Translations under genes and position numbers: made by a program | Notes under the pieces: generated by a model | Database searches by the model: none | Told to the model about the DNA's origin: nothing | The model's input: only the letters and a program-made list of their open reading frames with translations | Part shown: positions 22,144-33,936 of the stretch, piece after piece | How positions within the stretch are numbered: the stretch's first letter is position 1 | Layout of the letters: each line of letters begins with the position of its first letter | Assembly (NCBI GenBank): GCA_037178855.1 | Contig: JASJZC010000004.1 | Location: 124,001-188,000 of the forward strand | Reading direction: 5' to 3' | From: Oscheius sp. JU75 | Taxonomy: Eukaryota > Nematoda > Chromadorea > Rhabditida > Rhabditidae | Length of the DNA: 64,000 nucleotides

Positions 22144-22902
22144 CATTGTACGTATTCCCCATTTTTCACTTTGTTTTGTTTGTTTTTCTCCCATTACTAA
22201 ATGTTTCCCGTTGGAGTCTTTTCTCCTGTTATTGGTGGTTTTGGGCAGGAGAAAGTAGAATAAGCTGGCAAAAGGGGGGGGGACTTACTTTATCCAAGAT
22301 TGACTAAAATCCAGAGCCTAACGGACGTGGCTACAGGAAGCAAGAGAAGAGACGGAGCATGTCTTGAGGATGTTTGGAGAGGGCTTTTATAGGGGATTCA
22401 GGATCTCAAAACACCCACTTTTTTCGTGTATAACCGCCTGAGGGACAGTCACACAGGACGTTGAGCTGTTTTTTGACAGACAGAAATCGGGGAAAGGGTG
22501 ACTTGCACATATTTTGCCCAAGTCAAAAAGTGAAAGTCAAAAAACGTCGTCTTGACCATGAAACTACTGATTTTACCAGCGCCTTTAATTCGAATTTAGC
22601 GCTTTACTCGGCTTTTCTCGCTGACAATTTTTCTCTATGAATCTGTCGAAGAAAGGACTTCTTCCTACTCTATCTCTCTGTAACCTCTATCCTCTGTCTC
22701 TCTCTCTTTCTCTATTCCGTCCCTCTGCCTCTCTGTTCGATCTTTCTCTCAGGAACACATCAGTACATACTCTTTATTGCCTCAGGGCTAAAACAGTTTT
22801 GACAGAAAAGCATCTACACATCGACACCGTAATTTATTCGCACAATTACTCTCTTACTACACACAGTACAGGTTACAAAAAAGAAGATCTCTTGGAGTTG
22901 GT
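22144..22902. other. Intergenic stretch, nothing recognised
   Basis: Between two convergent genes. CT-rich run at 22665-22755. No coding signal. Confidence 0.6.
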
Positions 22903-25287
22903 TTAGTAGGCGTGGTTGGCGACGAAGAGGGACTGACCGGCAGCGCCGTCGACACTCGGATCACCGGTGTATTTTCCGACAGAGGCCAGTGAGTTGGACT
23001 GGGCGCGATGAAGCAAGACTGCCTGGGCGTCCTTGATGTTCTCGTCCTTGCCGGCCCACTTGGCCAGACAGCTGGCCTGAAGAGCTCGGCCGTAGCTGAA
23101 GGTCAGGGCCCACGGACGCTTGCCCTGGACCTGATTGATGGCGTTAAGATTCTTCGTCGCGTCTTCTTCAGACTGTCCGCCGGAGAGGAAGACGACTCCG
23201 GGAACGGCGGCCGGAACACTGCGCTGCAGGGCCGTGACCGTGGCCAGACCGATCTCCTCGTTCGTGGGCTTGGTTCCGGTGAAGGACTGACCGGCTGTGA
23301 CCATGTTCGGCTTCAGAAGGGTTCCCTCGAGGAAGACGTGATGGTCGTTCAGGGCACTGAAAATGGAAAGTTAGTTCAGTGTCACCGTATCTGTCTCTTT
23401 GTCTCTCCGTCTCTCTGTCCCTTTGTCTTTATGTCTCTTTTACTTACCGGTAGCAGTAGGAGAGGACAGTCTCGGTGATCTTCTGGCTTCTGGCGAGGTC
23501 GTGTTCTCCGTCGGGGAGGATTTCGGGCTCGACAATGGGAACCAGTCCGTTCTGCTGGCAGATCGAGGCGTAGCGGGCAAGAACCTGAGCAATCTCGACC
23601 AGAGCAGTGTGCGATGGGGTCGTGCCGGAGATCTTGTGGACGCATCTCCACTTGGCGAATTGAGCTCCGTCCTGGAAATTAGGCTATATATTTTGTTCTG
23701 ATAGTATTTTTTTGTTTCTAAGGCCCTCAAATTTCTGTTTATGCTGGTCATTTTGACAAGGCAGCTGCTCTATTCCCTCAAGTGTAATCCATGGGGCAGA
23801 AGAGAGCGGATTCGAAAAGCGAGCAGCGCACGGCTGGCACATTCAATCAGACGCAGAGAACACTTTTCTTTCTCTTTCGGCACGTAGACACCAGACGGAT
23901 GAAGAGGAATACGTGCAAAATACTCGTGTGGAGGGAAAGATAAAGAGAGAATGAGAGATAGAGAGGCAGAAAAAAGAGAGACAGAGATGGAGAGAGAGAA
24001 AAACATAGGGACAAAGTAACAAACCTTCTTGTACTGGGCACAGCGGGCATTCAAATCATCGAGTCCCTGGGTGGTTCCCTCTCCGATGGTTCCAGCCAAC
24101 GGGATGACCCCCTTGTCGACCTTGATTCCGGGAATGATGCCCTGGCTCTTGAGGATCTCGACGAAAGGTGTGCCGTCGTCCGTCTTCTGGTAGAAGGTCT
24201 CGTGGAACATGATGACTCCAGAGATGTACTTGCCCAAGTCGGCATTGCCGGTGAAGAGAAGCTGACGGTACTTCCTGCGGTTCTCCTCGTTGTTCTCCAG
24301 GCCGATCGAGGTCAGACGCTTCTCCATAGAGCCGGTGGATTCGTCGGCGGCTAAAAACAAAACATTGAGGTAGTTCAATACAACACCTATGTTTTTGAGG
24401 AATAAGCTAGACCCAATAGCCTGAGGTGTTCCTAATGAAACTACGACAGAAAGTCAATAGTCTTCCAATCAGCCTCAGACTCCCTCAATCCATATCTGAG
24501 CGATTTTTTTTTCAAGAATAGTACTCAACTATTGCTGCAGTTCCTAGACTTTATCATTTGACTGGGCTCATCAAGTCAGTATCCTACTACACATCCAGTA
24601 AACTAGCACCAATCTGAAGATTCAAGGCAGTATGAAAGAGTGAGCCTATTGTCTACCCTTGTGTCACCTTACCCATTTAGAAGGGATCTGTCACTGTCAT
24701 AGTACTTAATAAGGCTGGGAATATGACAGAGAGACAGTCAACATTGTTACTGTCCCTTTGGATTCTCATATCTTCTCAAAGGGGAAGATAGGGACGACGG
24801 ATCCAGAAATACTGTCTACAGAAAGAAAAGGATTTTCAATAGTGTCCCAAGCGTATTGTCTCGGTTTCATGTTAACATTTTCTTTTGTCATAGCTTAAAA
24901 TTCTGTTTCTGGACCAGTGAGCTTTTGTACAGAGATAGAACAATCTGTTACCTGGTCTTCTTCTTCTTTCCCCTCCCCCTCCCCCCAAATTTATATCGCA
25001 AAAGCCTACTTTAAACTTTTGAACCCATCTAACCCCTAACTCTCCCCCTCCGCTCCCGCCATCAGACATTTCCTCAGGCGCTTCCGCATTGCATCACGAC
25101 TCAGGAGTGCAACTGATGTTGAAACAAGCCACCCTCCCTTTGCATCAGAAAGATCTTTTCAAGTGTTCAAGCCCGAAAAGTAATAAGACTCACCAAGAAT
25201 TCCCTTTCCTGGGGCCACGATGGCGTTGGCGATTGAGCGGAGCTCGTCTTCCTTTTCCTTGGTCAGGAACTGAGAGTAGGAAGCCAT
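22903..25287 (-). CDS. aldo: Fructose-bisphosphate aldolase, class I
   Basis: Four exons, 365 residues: 25194-25287, 24025-24350, 23448-23671, 22903-23356. It splits fructose-1,6-bisphosphate into dihydroxyacetone phosphate and glyceraldehyde-3-phosphate in cytosolic glycolysis. The whole class I signature is present: [58 protein letters not shown], the Schiff-base lysine in [10 protein letters not shown] (Lys230), [15 protein letters not shown] and the C-terminal LFVANHAY with the catalytic Tyr. Length equals the family norm. On the coding strand TTTTTTTCCAG precedes the ATG by four bases, fitting trans-splicing. Codon use is biased to C-ending codons, as expected for a strongly expressed gene. 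Confidence 0.98.
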
Positions 25288-26469
25288 TTTTCTGGAAAAA
25301 AAGATGATGATGGTCTACTCGGAAATTTTTAAAGAATATCGAGATGATACGGGTGAGAAGAAGTAGGAGAAACTCATGAATCTATGCCATGAAAAGGAAG
25401 TCAAAGCTATAAGGGACGAGCGAGATACGGGTGAGAAATAAAGAACGAAATGACTCAAAATGGGAGGGAAAGGGCACGTTTTGCATCAGGGCAGGCCTTT
25501 TTCCCCCTTCCTCAGTGCCTGCTCAGAGTGAGGATCGATGGGGCGGGGTCTCCCCGTCGTCCGAACTGACAACAACTGGGCTGTTCTGCAGCTGTGCATG
25601 TGAAAAACACACAGGGGAGTCAATCGGATGACCTCGCGCACTGATTTGGAATGGGAGAGACAGACGAGGAGAGTTTGAAAGAGTATGCGAACAGAAGTTC
25701 AAAGGATTAGGGAGTCTGGAAGATGGGGAACAAAGTCAGAAAGAGGATAGAGGTGTCACCCAGAGAAATTACTGAATGAAGATGGTGCTTTAAGAGAGGT
25801 TAGCTTTCAACTAGGCTTTCACAGAACCAGCAGAGGCTATTAAAATCGATAATTAGGCGGTTTTTGAAAGTTTTTCAGAATACTAAAAAAAAGTAGAGAC
25901 ACTAGGGTATGATTAGGACAGATTTCTATCCACAAAGAGGCTTCAGGGTGAAGGAATTCTTCAAGCCTTACTGTTGAGTCCCAGTAGACTACAGGAAATC
26001 CGGAAGAGTAGAGAGGGTGAGTTAGGCTTATTTACTGTAGAGAAGGGCAAAGAGATATTGGGACAAAGGATATTGGGACAAAGGGAGACAGAGCAACAGG
26101 TTTTAGTAAGGGATCGAGAGAGTGAGAGAGACAATGACTATTAAAAGTGTGCTACTTTTAACAGGTACCTACAGAGCTTTTGTGAAAAGACGGCAATCTA
26201 GGCAACTGACGACAAACTGAAGCAAATGGCGACCAAATTAAAAAGGGGGTGGGGGTTAGAGTCGACAAGTCTTAACAAGTTGAGTTTGAAAAGCAGTGAT
26301 GAGATCTGACAGGCTCTGACAATAAAGGCAGTGTGAATGCTAAACATTACTCGGAGCCCGAGGTATTTATACCCATATCTATCGATTGACTACTCGGCTT
26401 CGCTTTGATCAGACTTTTGATCTTGCTTCGGAGGCCATTCCTGACCAAAGTTCAGTGATCAGTGACGCT
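25288..26469. other. Divergent upstream region, no gene seen
   Basis: Shared upstream region of the aldolase gene (minus) and the F-box-like gene (plus). No element or coding exon recognised. Confidence 0.6.
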
Positions 26470-27626
26470 ATGCGACCCACGTTGCCTCTCCCCGGAGCTC
26501 CTCTGTCCCTTGAGACACGGTTCTCGACCATCTCTCTCAGGAAGACCAGCCAGTCGACTCCTGCTGAGACCAAAAAAGTGCTGAAGAGGATCTTCTCCAA
26601 GGTTTGACCACGCCAAATTTAGAAATTCTGACCTTCTCAGATGGACACAGAGACCTTGTCCAAGTTTCGGAAGACTTGCAAGTGGGCCAGCGAGGTCACA
26701 AAGCCCAAGGATAAATGGAAAATGAGAGAAGAGGAGCTGAGCATCACTATTCATCCAGTTGAAGATATGCCAAGACTGGGCTGGCTTGATTTGGCTCATG
26801 ATAAGGTGAAAAAATTCTAAAAAGTCTGGGCCGAGCCGGGGATCGATCCCGGGACCTCTCGCACCCTAAGCGAGAATCATACCACTAGACCACTCGGCCA
26901 CGTTTTATCAAAAATGCCTTTTCGGGACATCCAGAACCGTATCTCATAGTCAAAATCCAGTTTCTGGAACAAAGATAGGAGAGCTTGACCCTGTCTCCCA
27001 ATCTCTAATCCGCGCGTTCGCTGCGTCCGTGGTGTAATGGTCAGCATGGATGCCTTCCAAGCATTCGACGGGGGTTCGATTCCCCCCGGACGCAAATCTT
27101 TTTTTCTTTATTCTAAATTTAATTTTCAGAACTTTTTGCTCGTTGTGCATCAGCTGGAGCGCGACGAGAATGGACCACGTAGCGTCCGAATTGAGAAGAA
27201 GAACATCGAAAATCAACATTTCCGCAAGATTTTTATCACTCGTCCCCACCACTGTAAGTCTCTCTGCCTCTATGGCTCTGTCTCTGTATTTCTCTGTCCA
27301 ATAACTACACGTTTTCAGGCTCCGGTGAGAAAGAGGCAGTAACCGAAGCAGAAATGACCCAACTGGTGGATCTCCTCTTCATGACCAAAGCCTACCAAAT
27401 CGAATTCGTTGGCATGGAACTGTTCACCAAGGACATGATGCGCAAGCTGGCCAAGACCGTTTCAGCCGAGAAGTTCATCCTCTATGGGAAGTATCGTGAC
27501 TTGCTCGACGTCGAACTCCTGGAACAGGGCGAGTCCCGTCTCGATACCAAGCTTCCGCACTTCCGATCTCCTTACTACTGTTTTTGGCCATCGACTACCG
27601 CTCTTCGCGCAAAACATGTGCAATAA
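26470..27626 (+). CDS. Uncharacterised protein, possibly F-box type
   Basis: Four exons, 242 residues: 26470-26601, 26641-26805, 27130-27253, 27319-27626; junctions 2-3 phase 0, 3-4 phase 1. The start at 26470 is the first ATG in frame; an upstream exon cannot be excluded because the frame is open before it. Exon 2 opens with MDTETLSKFRKTCKWASEV, which has the spacing of an F-box (leucine-rich helix then Arg-x-x-Cys-x-x-Trp). The second half (QIEFVGMELFTKDMMRKLA, EKFILYGKY) recalls the FTH-type repeats of nematode F-box proteins. If so it would recruit substrates to an SCF ubiquitin ligase. The stop codon TAA is embedded in AATAAA (27622-27627). Intron 2 holds two tRNA genes. Confidence 0.72.
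26828..26899 (-). tRNA. tRNA-Pro (AGG), copy 1
   Basis: 72 nt cloverleaf on the minus strand: acceptor GGCCGAG/CTCGGCC with discriminator C, D arm with TGGTCTAGTGGTA, anticodon loop TTAGGGT (AGG, Pro), T arm with GGATCGATCC. It lies inside intron 2 of the F-box-like gene, antisense to it. Confidence 0.95.
27023..27094 (+). tRNA. tRNA-Gly (TCC), copy 1
   Basis: 72 nt cloverleaf: acceptor GCGTCCG/CGGACGC with discriminator A, D arm GGTGTAATGGTCAGCA, anticodon loop CTTCCAA (TCC, Gly), T arm GGGGGTTCGATTCCCCC. Same intron as tRNA-Pro copy 1, 123 bp away and diverging from it. Confidence 0.96.
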
Positions 27627-27975
27627 AAGTCCACGCTCTTTTTCTCGCTTTTTATTTTTAACTGTCACTTTTGGGTCACGACTCCGGGTTCTTCTTCAGC
27701 TCCGTACTGGTACTTGTGGCTGTAGCAGAGATTGGCGATAACCCCTATTCCTTTGACTCTGTCTGGAATAGGGGCCATTTCGGACTTCTCTTCAGAATTC
27801 ACGCCGGTCGTGGATACTGAAAAGAAATCCGAGTTCTAGACAGTCAAACTGGCAGGGGCCATCGCCAACCCCCGCGACAGCCGCAAGTACCAGTACGGAG
27901 CTGAAGAAGCCCGGAGTCGAGACCCAACAGTGACAGTTAAAAATAAAAAGCGAGAAAAAGAACGTGGACTTTTAT
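27622..27975. repeat. Inverted repeat, about 140-bp arms
   Basis: The left arm (27622-27764) is the complement of the right arm (27838-27975), around a 73-bp spacer. Conserved stretches are AAGTACCAGTACGGAGCTGAA, AGTTAAAAATAAAAAGCGAG and GTGGACTTTTAT. Identity is roughly 85%. The left arm begins inside the polyadenylation signal of the F-box-like gene, so that gene's 3' end lies within it. Confidence 0.88.
27665..27816 (-). CDS. Possible terminal exon on the minus strand
   Basis: Preceded by a TTCTTTTCAG acceptor and open to TGA at 27665-27667. With ATG at 27778 it would encode 37 residues including VIANLCYSHKYQYGAEEEPG. The right arm of the inverted repeat carries a shifted relative (KYQYGAEE retained). 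It is either the last exon of an unseen gene or a captured gene fragment. I do not recognise the protein. Confidence 0.35.
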
Positions 27976-29816
27976 AGAAATTTTTTTCCATAAATACTGT
28001 GCCTCTCTGTTCTTATTGAGTTTTGATCTCGTAAGCTGAACCACAAGATCACCAACTTATAAACCGGGTCATTACTCATTCATTCACTGGAAAAACCCAA
28101 ATGGCAAATGCAATTATTGAAACGTACAGATACAGATTGTGAATGTGAATGCAAGGCTGACGAAGAACTGATTGATTCAAAGAGAACAAAAGTCTTCGGG
28201 TCCAAAAACCGGATAAAGTGCTACAAATTGTGACAGCCTTTAAGGCCCTCCCGCAGGGAGAGAACATAGGTCAATGCGTGTAGTCGACCCAGTCTTATCA
28301 CGAAACAATGCGCGCCGACCAACTGTCCCCTATTGACCGATGAACCGCCAGTGGTTCTCACGCTGTTGACATTGCCAGTTAGAAATTTCTGATTTTTACC
28401 ACTGCTTGACTGTCAAAAACTTTGGCATTCATAGCATTTAACTCATGTTTTTTCTCTCCATTTTAAATTGAAGGGCTAGTTTTTGGGAGTGACTGGTTCA
28501 TATTAAGGAAGACTTTTTGACCGAGCATTCACTATCCGTACTCCGACTTCTATCAGCTTATCTTATCTTTTAGTGTGTGCTAAGACTTTCCCTTGACTTC
28601 TTCAATTCCTTCAGTTCTTTTTTCTGAGACTCGCAGTGTTTTCTGAACGATTAGACCCAACAGGACTCACACCTAAATACCGAAAGACAGAATGAAAGGG
28701 AGATCGTTTATCCGTCGGCTTACCTCTGTCAAACTTGCAATTTGTAAGCACCCCATTACTGTAATGAGTTACTCTTTGTTCGCGCTTAACTTTTATTGTC
28801 ACGGTCAGCCTGCGTTTCTCAAAAATTGTATATCCAGCCTAGTAATGATAAGAAATGCAAAACTGAATTACCCAATCACTTCACAGAATTTGTCAGTTAT
28901 GATTTGAAAACTCTAAACAGAACCAACTACAGACACGCTATACTAAGAACTTCCCTTTTTCAGCGATTCATATAGATTTTGTTCGGAACAAGTAATGCTA
29001 TCGCTTCTTGGGGCTCAATGACAGTTAGAAACCTATACCTTCCAAATCTACTCGATTTCTATTTCCTTCTGTCCAACCGTCGTGACCCTTTCTTCCTACT
29101 TCAATCTTGCTGCATTCCATCCAATCAAGGTGCCGTGACAGAAGCAACGTTCTCCCAACGAAGATACCTCCCGAACTGACTCGATTTGACTTGACTTGCC
29201 AACAGTTGATTGGCAAAAGTTAGCATTTAAAGATTCAGACAGACACACAGACATACAGACACTTTTGGGCATTTTGAACTAGATTGTTTTGTTGTGATGT
29301 CTGTGCCACACTTAATACCTGCTGTGTGTCAGTGGTTTTATGGCAAAACAGTTCACTCTAATGTCCCCAAGTTTGACAGGCAGGACGTTGTCAGTTGCTG
29401 TAAGACCCGCACATAAACTGTACTGTGTCTCTTTCTCCCCCTTGCACACTTTTCTAAAGATTCTCATCTACAAATCCAAAGCTAATCAGGAAATATTTGT
29501 CCCATCACCAGTAGTCACCTCGCTTTTAGCCCTTCTTCCTGCTATTGAACACATTCCCGCCTCCCGCACCTTTTCCGCCAACGTGGGCCCAGATTTTTGC
29601 CTTCCATTCAATCGGGATAAATGTGTCGTCGCTGAGGAAACGAACCAGCCTTCTCTCTATTTAATCAGCTTTTCCGAGCGTGTGGAGCATGACACCTGCA
29701 CGTAATTGAAATTGGTGCGCCTTTGAGAACGCTTCATTGGAGACGAGTTATTGATTCTCCCTGGCCTTTTGATCCCGTATCTTCTCGTCTACCAGTTCTT
29801 TATAGATAGCATCTGT
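27976..29816. other. Intergenic stretch with one dispersed repeat
   Basis: Upstream of the nuclear receptor gene. Contains a 280-bp dispersed repeat copy at 28985-29260. A 121-codon frame at 29340-29705 has no recognisable family and I do not call it. Confidence 0.6.
28985..29260 (+). repeat. Dispersed copy of the 1-2680 unit
   Basis: Follows the same order as the tandem units: AAGTAATGCTATCGC, GGGGCTCAATGACAGTT, CTACTCGATTTCTATTTCC, CCGTGACAGAAGCAACG, then a degenerate palindrome and ACAGACA run. This is the most complete single copy outside 1-2680. Confidence 0.85.
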
Positions 29817-32462
29817 ATGAGCGACCGTCTTTCATCTAGCCGAGCATGTACACCGATTTCGTTGTCAGCTGACGACGAATTGTCGTCTGTTTCTTCTGCC
29901 TGCTGCAGTGTGAGTGGCTAAATGTTTATTTCCGTGGGGCTGATTATTGAATTTGAGCTATGGCCTAGACTGATCCAAACTATGTCTGTTGTTGACTGTG
30001 TCTTTGTGTATTTGCTTGTCCGAGGCCATAAAACAAAAGAAAAAAAAACTTTGTAATTGCCAATTCGTTAGATGACAAACACATTCTATAGTTCAAGTTA
30101 GGAAGCTTCTCGCTGCTTGGTGGCATGACCTTGTTGGAAAGGCTCAATAAACGAATAGAGAGAATACATTCACAGAAAAGGTGGTGAGAGCGAAAGTTGA
30201 CTAACTTTTGGTGGTGGTGGGAGACCCCTCAGTGGTCAAAGAAGAGTTAGACAGAGTGACAACAATGAAAAGAGTTGTGACAGCCACTGTTTCCCACTGC
30301 TCTAACAACAAGACAGACATGACGTTCTTCTACCTTTGTGACCCGTTCTAGAGAGCAACCATGAGTTTCTGTAGGAAAAGCCAGTTGGGAGTTTTGGCTG
30401 CCCAGGGTATATTGTATGGCGGATTTCTCGGTTATGACTGGAGAGAGACAAAGACAGTGTAATTGACAGCATCTTTGTGAGATACAAAGTGACGGTGACA
30501 GGTTGACACGTTTAGAATCACTGATAACAGGGGTAGGGAGAAGGTGACAGAGACTTTAGTTCTGGGGAGGTGGGGTTAGAGCTTGCGCTTACAGTGCCTT
30601 ATTTACAAATCCACTTTCCAGGAGACCATACAACAACCTCGGAAGCACTCCGCCTTCCCCACTTCGAAGAAACACTTCAAGTGTGCGATCTGTGGTGATA
30701 AGGTAATCTTTCGACAGTAAACTTTTAGATCTGAGCCCAAATCCTCCTCCAACCACATCAACCTTAATAGATTACAATCTTCCAGCCTTCCGGCTTCCAC
30801 TACGAGATTCTGTCCTGCAATGGTTGCAAGACTTTTTTCCGACGAACAGTGGCAAGTCGACGACGGTATGTCTGCTCTCGGGGAGGCAACTGCGAGTTTT
30901 CTCTAGGTTCCAGCTCAAGAAACTACGCTCATCTCATTTTTAGAGTATAGGTGTTCGTGCAGAGCCTGTCGCTTCTCTAAATGTCTCTCAGTTGGGATGA
31001 AACCAGGCTTGATCTACCAGAAACGTGGTACAATTGATGATCTGGAGTCAGGAGACGACGATGAGGAAGATGACTGCATAATTGCGATTAAAAGACCGAT
31101 GCAGATCGAGGATGTGGAGAAGATGAAGGCTCTGGACATGATTGTGAGTCTCTCTGTACACAAGATTTTTCCTTATTACAGGTTCATCGAGAGATGGCAG
31201 TCCAAGCGCTCCGCAAAAACGACCTGCCATTTTTATGTTGTCCGGACTTTCCTCTCGAGGATCTTCTGAGAACTAAATGTACATTAGGAACAGGCAGAAA
31301 CGAGGTAGGCTTCCTAGTCCAATGCTACCCCTGTTTCTCCTTGTCCCACTGATCTCTAACCCCGAATCTAGCCCTTCATTCTCAGACCCCAAGACGAGAC
31401 ATCCAAGTTGAGCAGTACCAGAAGAATCCTATAAGCTATTGGTTCATTGTGGATCTCTATTTGACAGTGGAATTTGCTAAAACCTTTCCAGAGTTTTTGA
31501 ATATGTCTCTAGAAGACCAGGTAGGGACCTATTTTCCTACAGTAAAGTTTTAGAAGGAGATTATCTACAACATTGGAGGAGCTATGCAGATTTTCAGTCA
31601 GTCCTACTATTCTGTCGTTTGCGACTCTGAAAGTATAATATTCCCCGATGGCATCAATGCCACTCAGTTCTCTCTACATACGCAACAGTAAGTTACAAAA
31701 CGTTCGAGGATACCGGTTTCAAAAAAGTTCTAAAAAGTCTGGGCCGAGCCGGGGATCGATCCCGGGACCTCTCGCACCCTAAGCGAGAATCATACCACTA
31801 GACCACTCGGCCATGTCTTATCAAAAAATCCCTTTTCGGGACATCCAGAACCGTATCCTTTAGTCAAAATCCAGTTTCTGGAACACAGATAGAGAGCCTC
31901 ACCCTGTCTTCCAACCTCTAATCCGTGCGTTCGATGCGTCCGTGGTGTAATGGTCAGCATGGATGCCTTCCAAGCATTCGACGGGGGTTCGATTCCCCCC
32001 GGACGCAAATCTTTTTTTTTCTCTGATACAATATAATTTATGCAGAAAACGACAACATGAAGGCTACTTCCGGGATGTTTACTGTCGTCCAGTAGACATA
32101 GTCCGACAACTGAACCTGTCTCATGAAGAATTTGTCATGTTCAAAGCCATAGCTCTCTTCACAATTGAAGGAGATTTATCGGCGCATTCCCTGCGAGTCA
32201 CAAAGTTTATGAGAGAGGAGCTGGTCTCCGTTTTTAGAAAGGTCTGTTTTTCTATTTTTAAAACAGAAAGTTCCAGTATTTGATCAATGAATACGGGTTA
32301 CAAAAAGGACTGGAGAAGCTGGCAGCCTCTCTCCTGACAATCTCAACATTTATTAACATTGCTGAGAAGAGGCGCTCCTACATGTTCTGCATTGATCTGA
32401 CTGAAAGGGAGCGGTACCCGAAGATTGTCAGAAGCATCTATCTCAAGCAACTGCTCAGTTAA
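29817..32462 (+). CDS. Nuclear hormone receptor (nematode supplementary type)
   Basis: Nine exons, 427 residues: 29817-29909, 30622-30702, 30771-30906, 30944-31143, 31182-31304, 31386-31520, 31554-31687, 32046-32241, 32277-32462. A ligand-gated transcription factor of the nucleus. DNA-binding domain from Cys52: first finger CAICGDK ... LSCNGCKTFFRRTV (P-box CNGCKTFFRR, typical of the expanded nematode receptors), second finger YVCSRGGNCEF and CSCRACRFSKCLSVGM with the standard C-x5-C-x9-C-x2-C spacing. That spacing depends on removing a 37-nt intron (30907-30943). The acidic hinge ESGDDDEEDD leads to a ligand-binding-like helical domain ending EKRRSYMFCIDL. Intron 7 holds a tRNA pair. Confidence 0.93.
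31741..31812 (-). tRNA. tRNA-Pro (AGG), copy 2
   Basis: Identical through 72 nt to the copy at 26828-26899, antisense to its host gene here as well. It lies in intron 7 of the nuclear receptor gene. Confidence 0.95.
31936..32007 (+). tRNA. tRNA-Gly (TCC), copy 2
   Basis: Identical through 72 nt to the copy at 27023-27094, with the same orientation and nearly the same spacing to its tRNA-Pro partner. The sequence between the two tRNAs is about 90% identical in the two cassettes. Confidence 0.96.
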
Positions 32463-32611
32463 TCCCAAGAAAATGTCTAGACACCGAGTAGGCTTCAGAG
32501 AGAGAGAGAGAGATACCGACTGATTGTACGATTTACGACAGACAACTGCCGTGCCTATTCTAGGAAAACCTACTTCTTGTCTGAGTCGGAGCTTGACGAG
32601 GCCGGACTTTC

Positions 32612-33936
32612 CTACTTCTTCCGCGGCTTTTCCGGCAGCGACTTCTTGAAGACGTCCTTTCTCTGTTGCTCCCAATGATGTCGACTGTAGAGCGTCTGCT
32701 CGGCCGGCGGCTCCATTATACGGACAGTCTCCGTCGGCTTGTTCGGCTCCCGATCCGTGCTGGCTTGCTGACGGAGATCCTTTTCGTCGAACATTGTGTT
32801 AATAACGGAGCGGATCGTGTTGGCCAGCATCTGTTCGTTTCGGAAGTGGCGCTCGTCACGGGCGATCAGATCTGTAAAGTTTTCCGACCAGTCAAAGTCG
32901 TCCGGAGCCTCAACCGTCTCGGCCAGCTGCTTGCCCTCGTTGACTACCTGCTCGAGGAGGGCCGAACTGGGCTTTTGCTCCGGAATCGGCGGATGCTCTT
33001 TGGCGAAGACCGGATTCTTCCAGAAGGGACGCTTGTTCTCGTGGAAGAGATGACCATCGTTGTCGTTGTTCTTCACTAGGTTCAGGTTGTCTCTGAAAAT
33101 ATTTCTGGTTGAAAGGGAATCGAGATACCAAGTGGAAGAGAAACCGTGAGACATAGGGACAAAAACAGGATCCATATGCTCAGATATGGAAATTGAAAGA
33201 GTACAAGATTCAGAGACAGTAGTCGAAGTTTGGAATCAGACTCATAGTTCAAACTAGAAAATGTTAGAGAGTAAGAGTCACTGATTAGGACTTGAAGTGA
33301 TGTAGGTCTGATAAGGCATGATTCATATCGTAGCCGTGGAGGACAGAGTATATTTTATAGGCGAGAGAAAGACAAAGAGACAGGGAGGCAGAAGTGAAAA
33401 TCCAAGTAGCCTGCCTGTGCTGGGTATTGATCAAGACACTCGGCTCTTCGATCCAGACGTCAACCTTCAAGTCGGTCTCGCGTCCCTTGAACGCGATGTC
33501 TCCCTCGTTCACATTTCCGACGTTCTTGTTCGCAATGTTCGGCAGGGCCTTCTTCTTGACCTTTTCGGTCTTCTTGCCGGACAAGATCTTCGCAATGAAC
33601 TGTAACTTGTTCTTCCAGCCCTGTTTCTTGTCCTTCTTGCCGCCGGCCTTGTCCTCCTTCTTCTTCCTTATCTCCTCAGCTCGTTTGGTCTTTTCTTCGG
33701 CTCGCTTGCTCATCTGCATCTTCACTCTTTTCATTCTTTCCTGCTTTTCCTCATCGTTGTCGTCCGAAGAGAGTCCTCCTCTCTGGGTGTCTTCGTCGAC
33801 TGTTCTCGAGGTAGGTGGTTCCTTCGGCTTGCTCTTTGGCTAAATTGACAGCTTGTTTGGGTAGAGGGACAGAGGGAGTGGACAGAGAGACACTGAACAA
33901 GTAGACAGTGACCCGGGTAACGAAACCTACATCCAT
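32612..33936 (-). CDS. Lysine-rich uncharacterised protein
   Basis: Three coding exons, 303 residues: a six-base first exon 33931-33936 (Met-Asp), 33415-33839 and 32612-33092. The second exon starts PKSKPKEPPTSRTVDED and is packed with Lys/Glu (KRAEEIRKKKEDKAGGKKDK), probably helical or disordered. The last exon is mixed (DFDWSENFTDLIARDERHF, LYSRHHWEQQRKDVFKKSL). Exon 1 to 2 joins in phase 0 through GTAGGT. Exon 2 to 3 joins in phase 2, but the only donor that keeps the frame is GC (CACAG/GCAGGC), so this intron looks like a GC-AG intron. No family recognised; the charge suggests a nuclear or cytoskeletal role, but that is a guess. Confidence 0.7.

Noticed and set aside
29340-29705. 121-codon open frame upstream of the nuclear receptor
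   Set aside because: No homology, no splice context, and AT-rich codon use unlike neighbouring exons.
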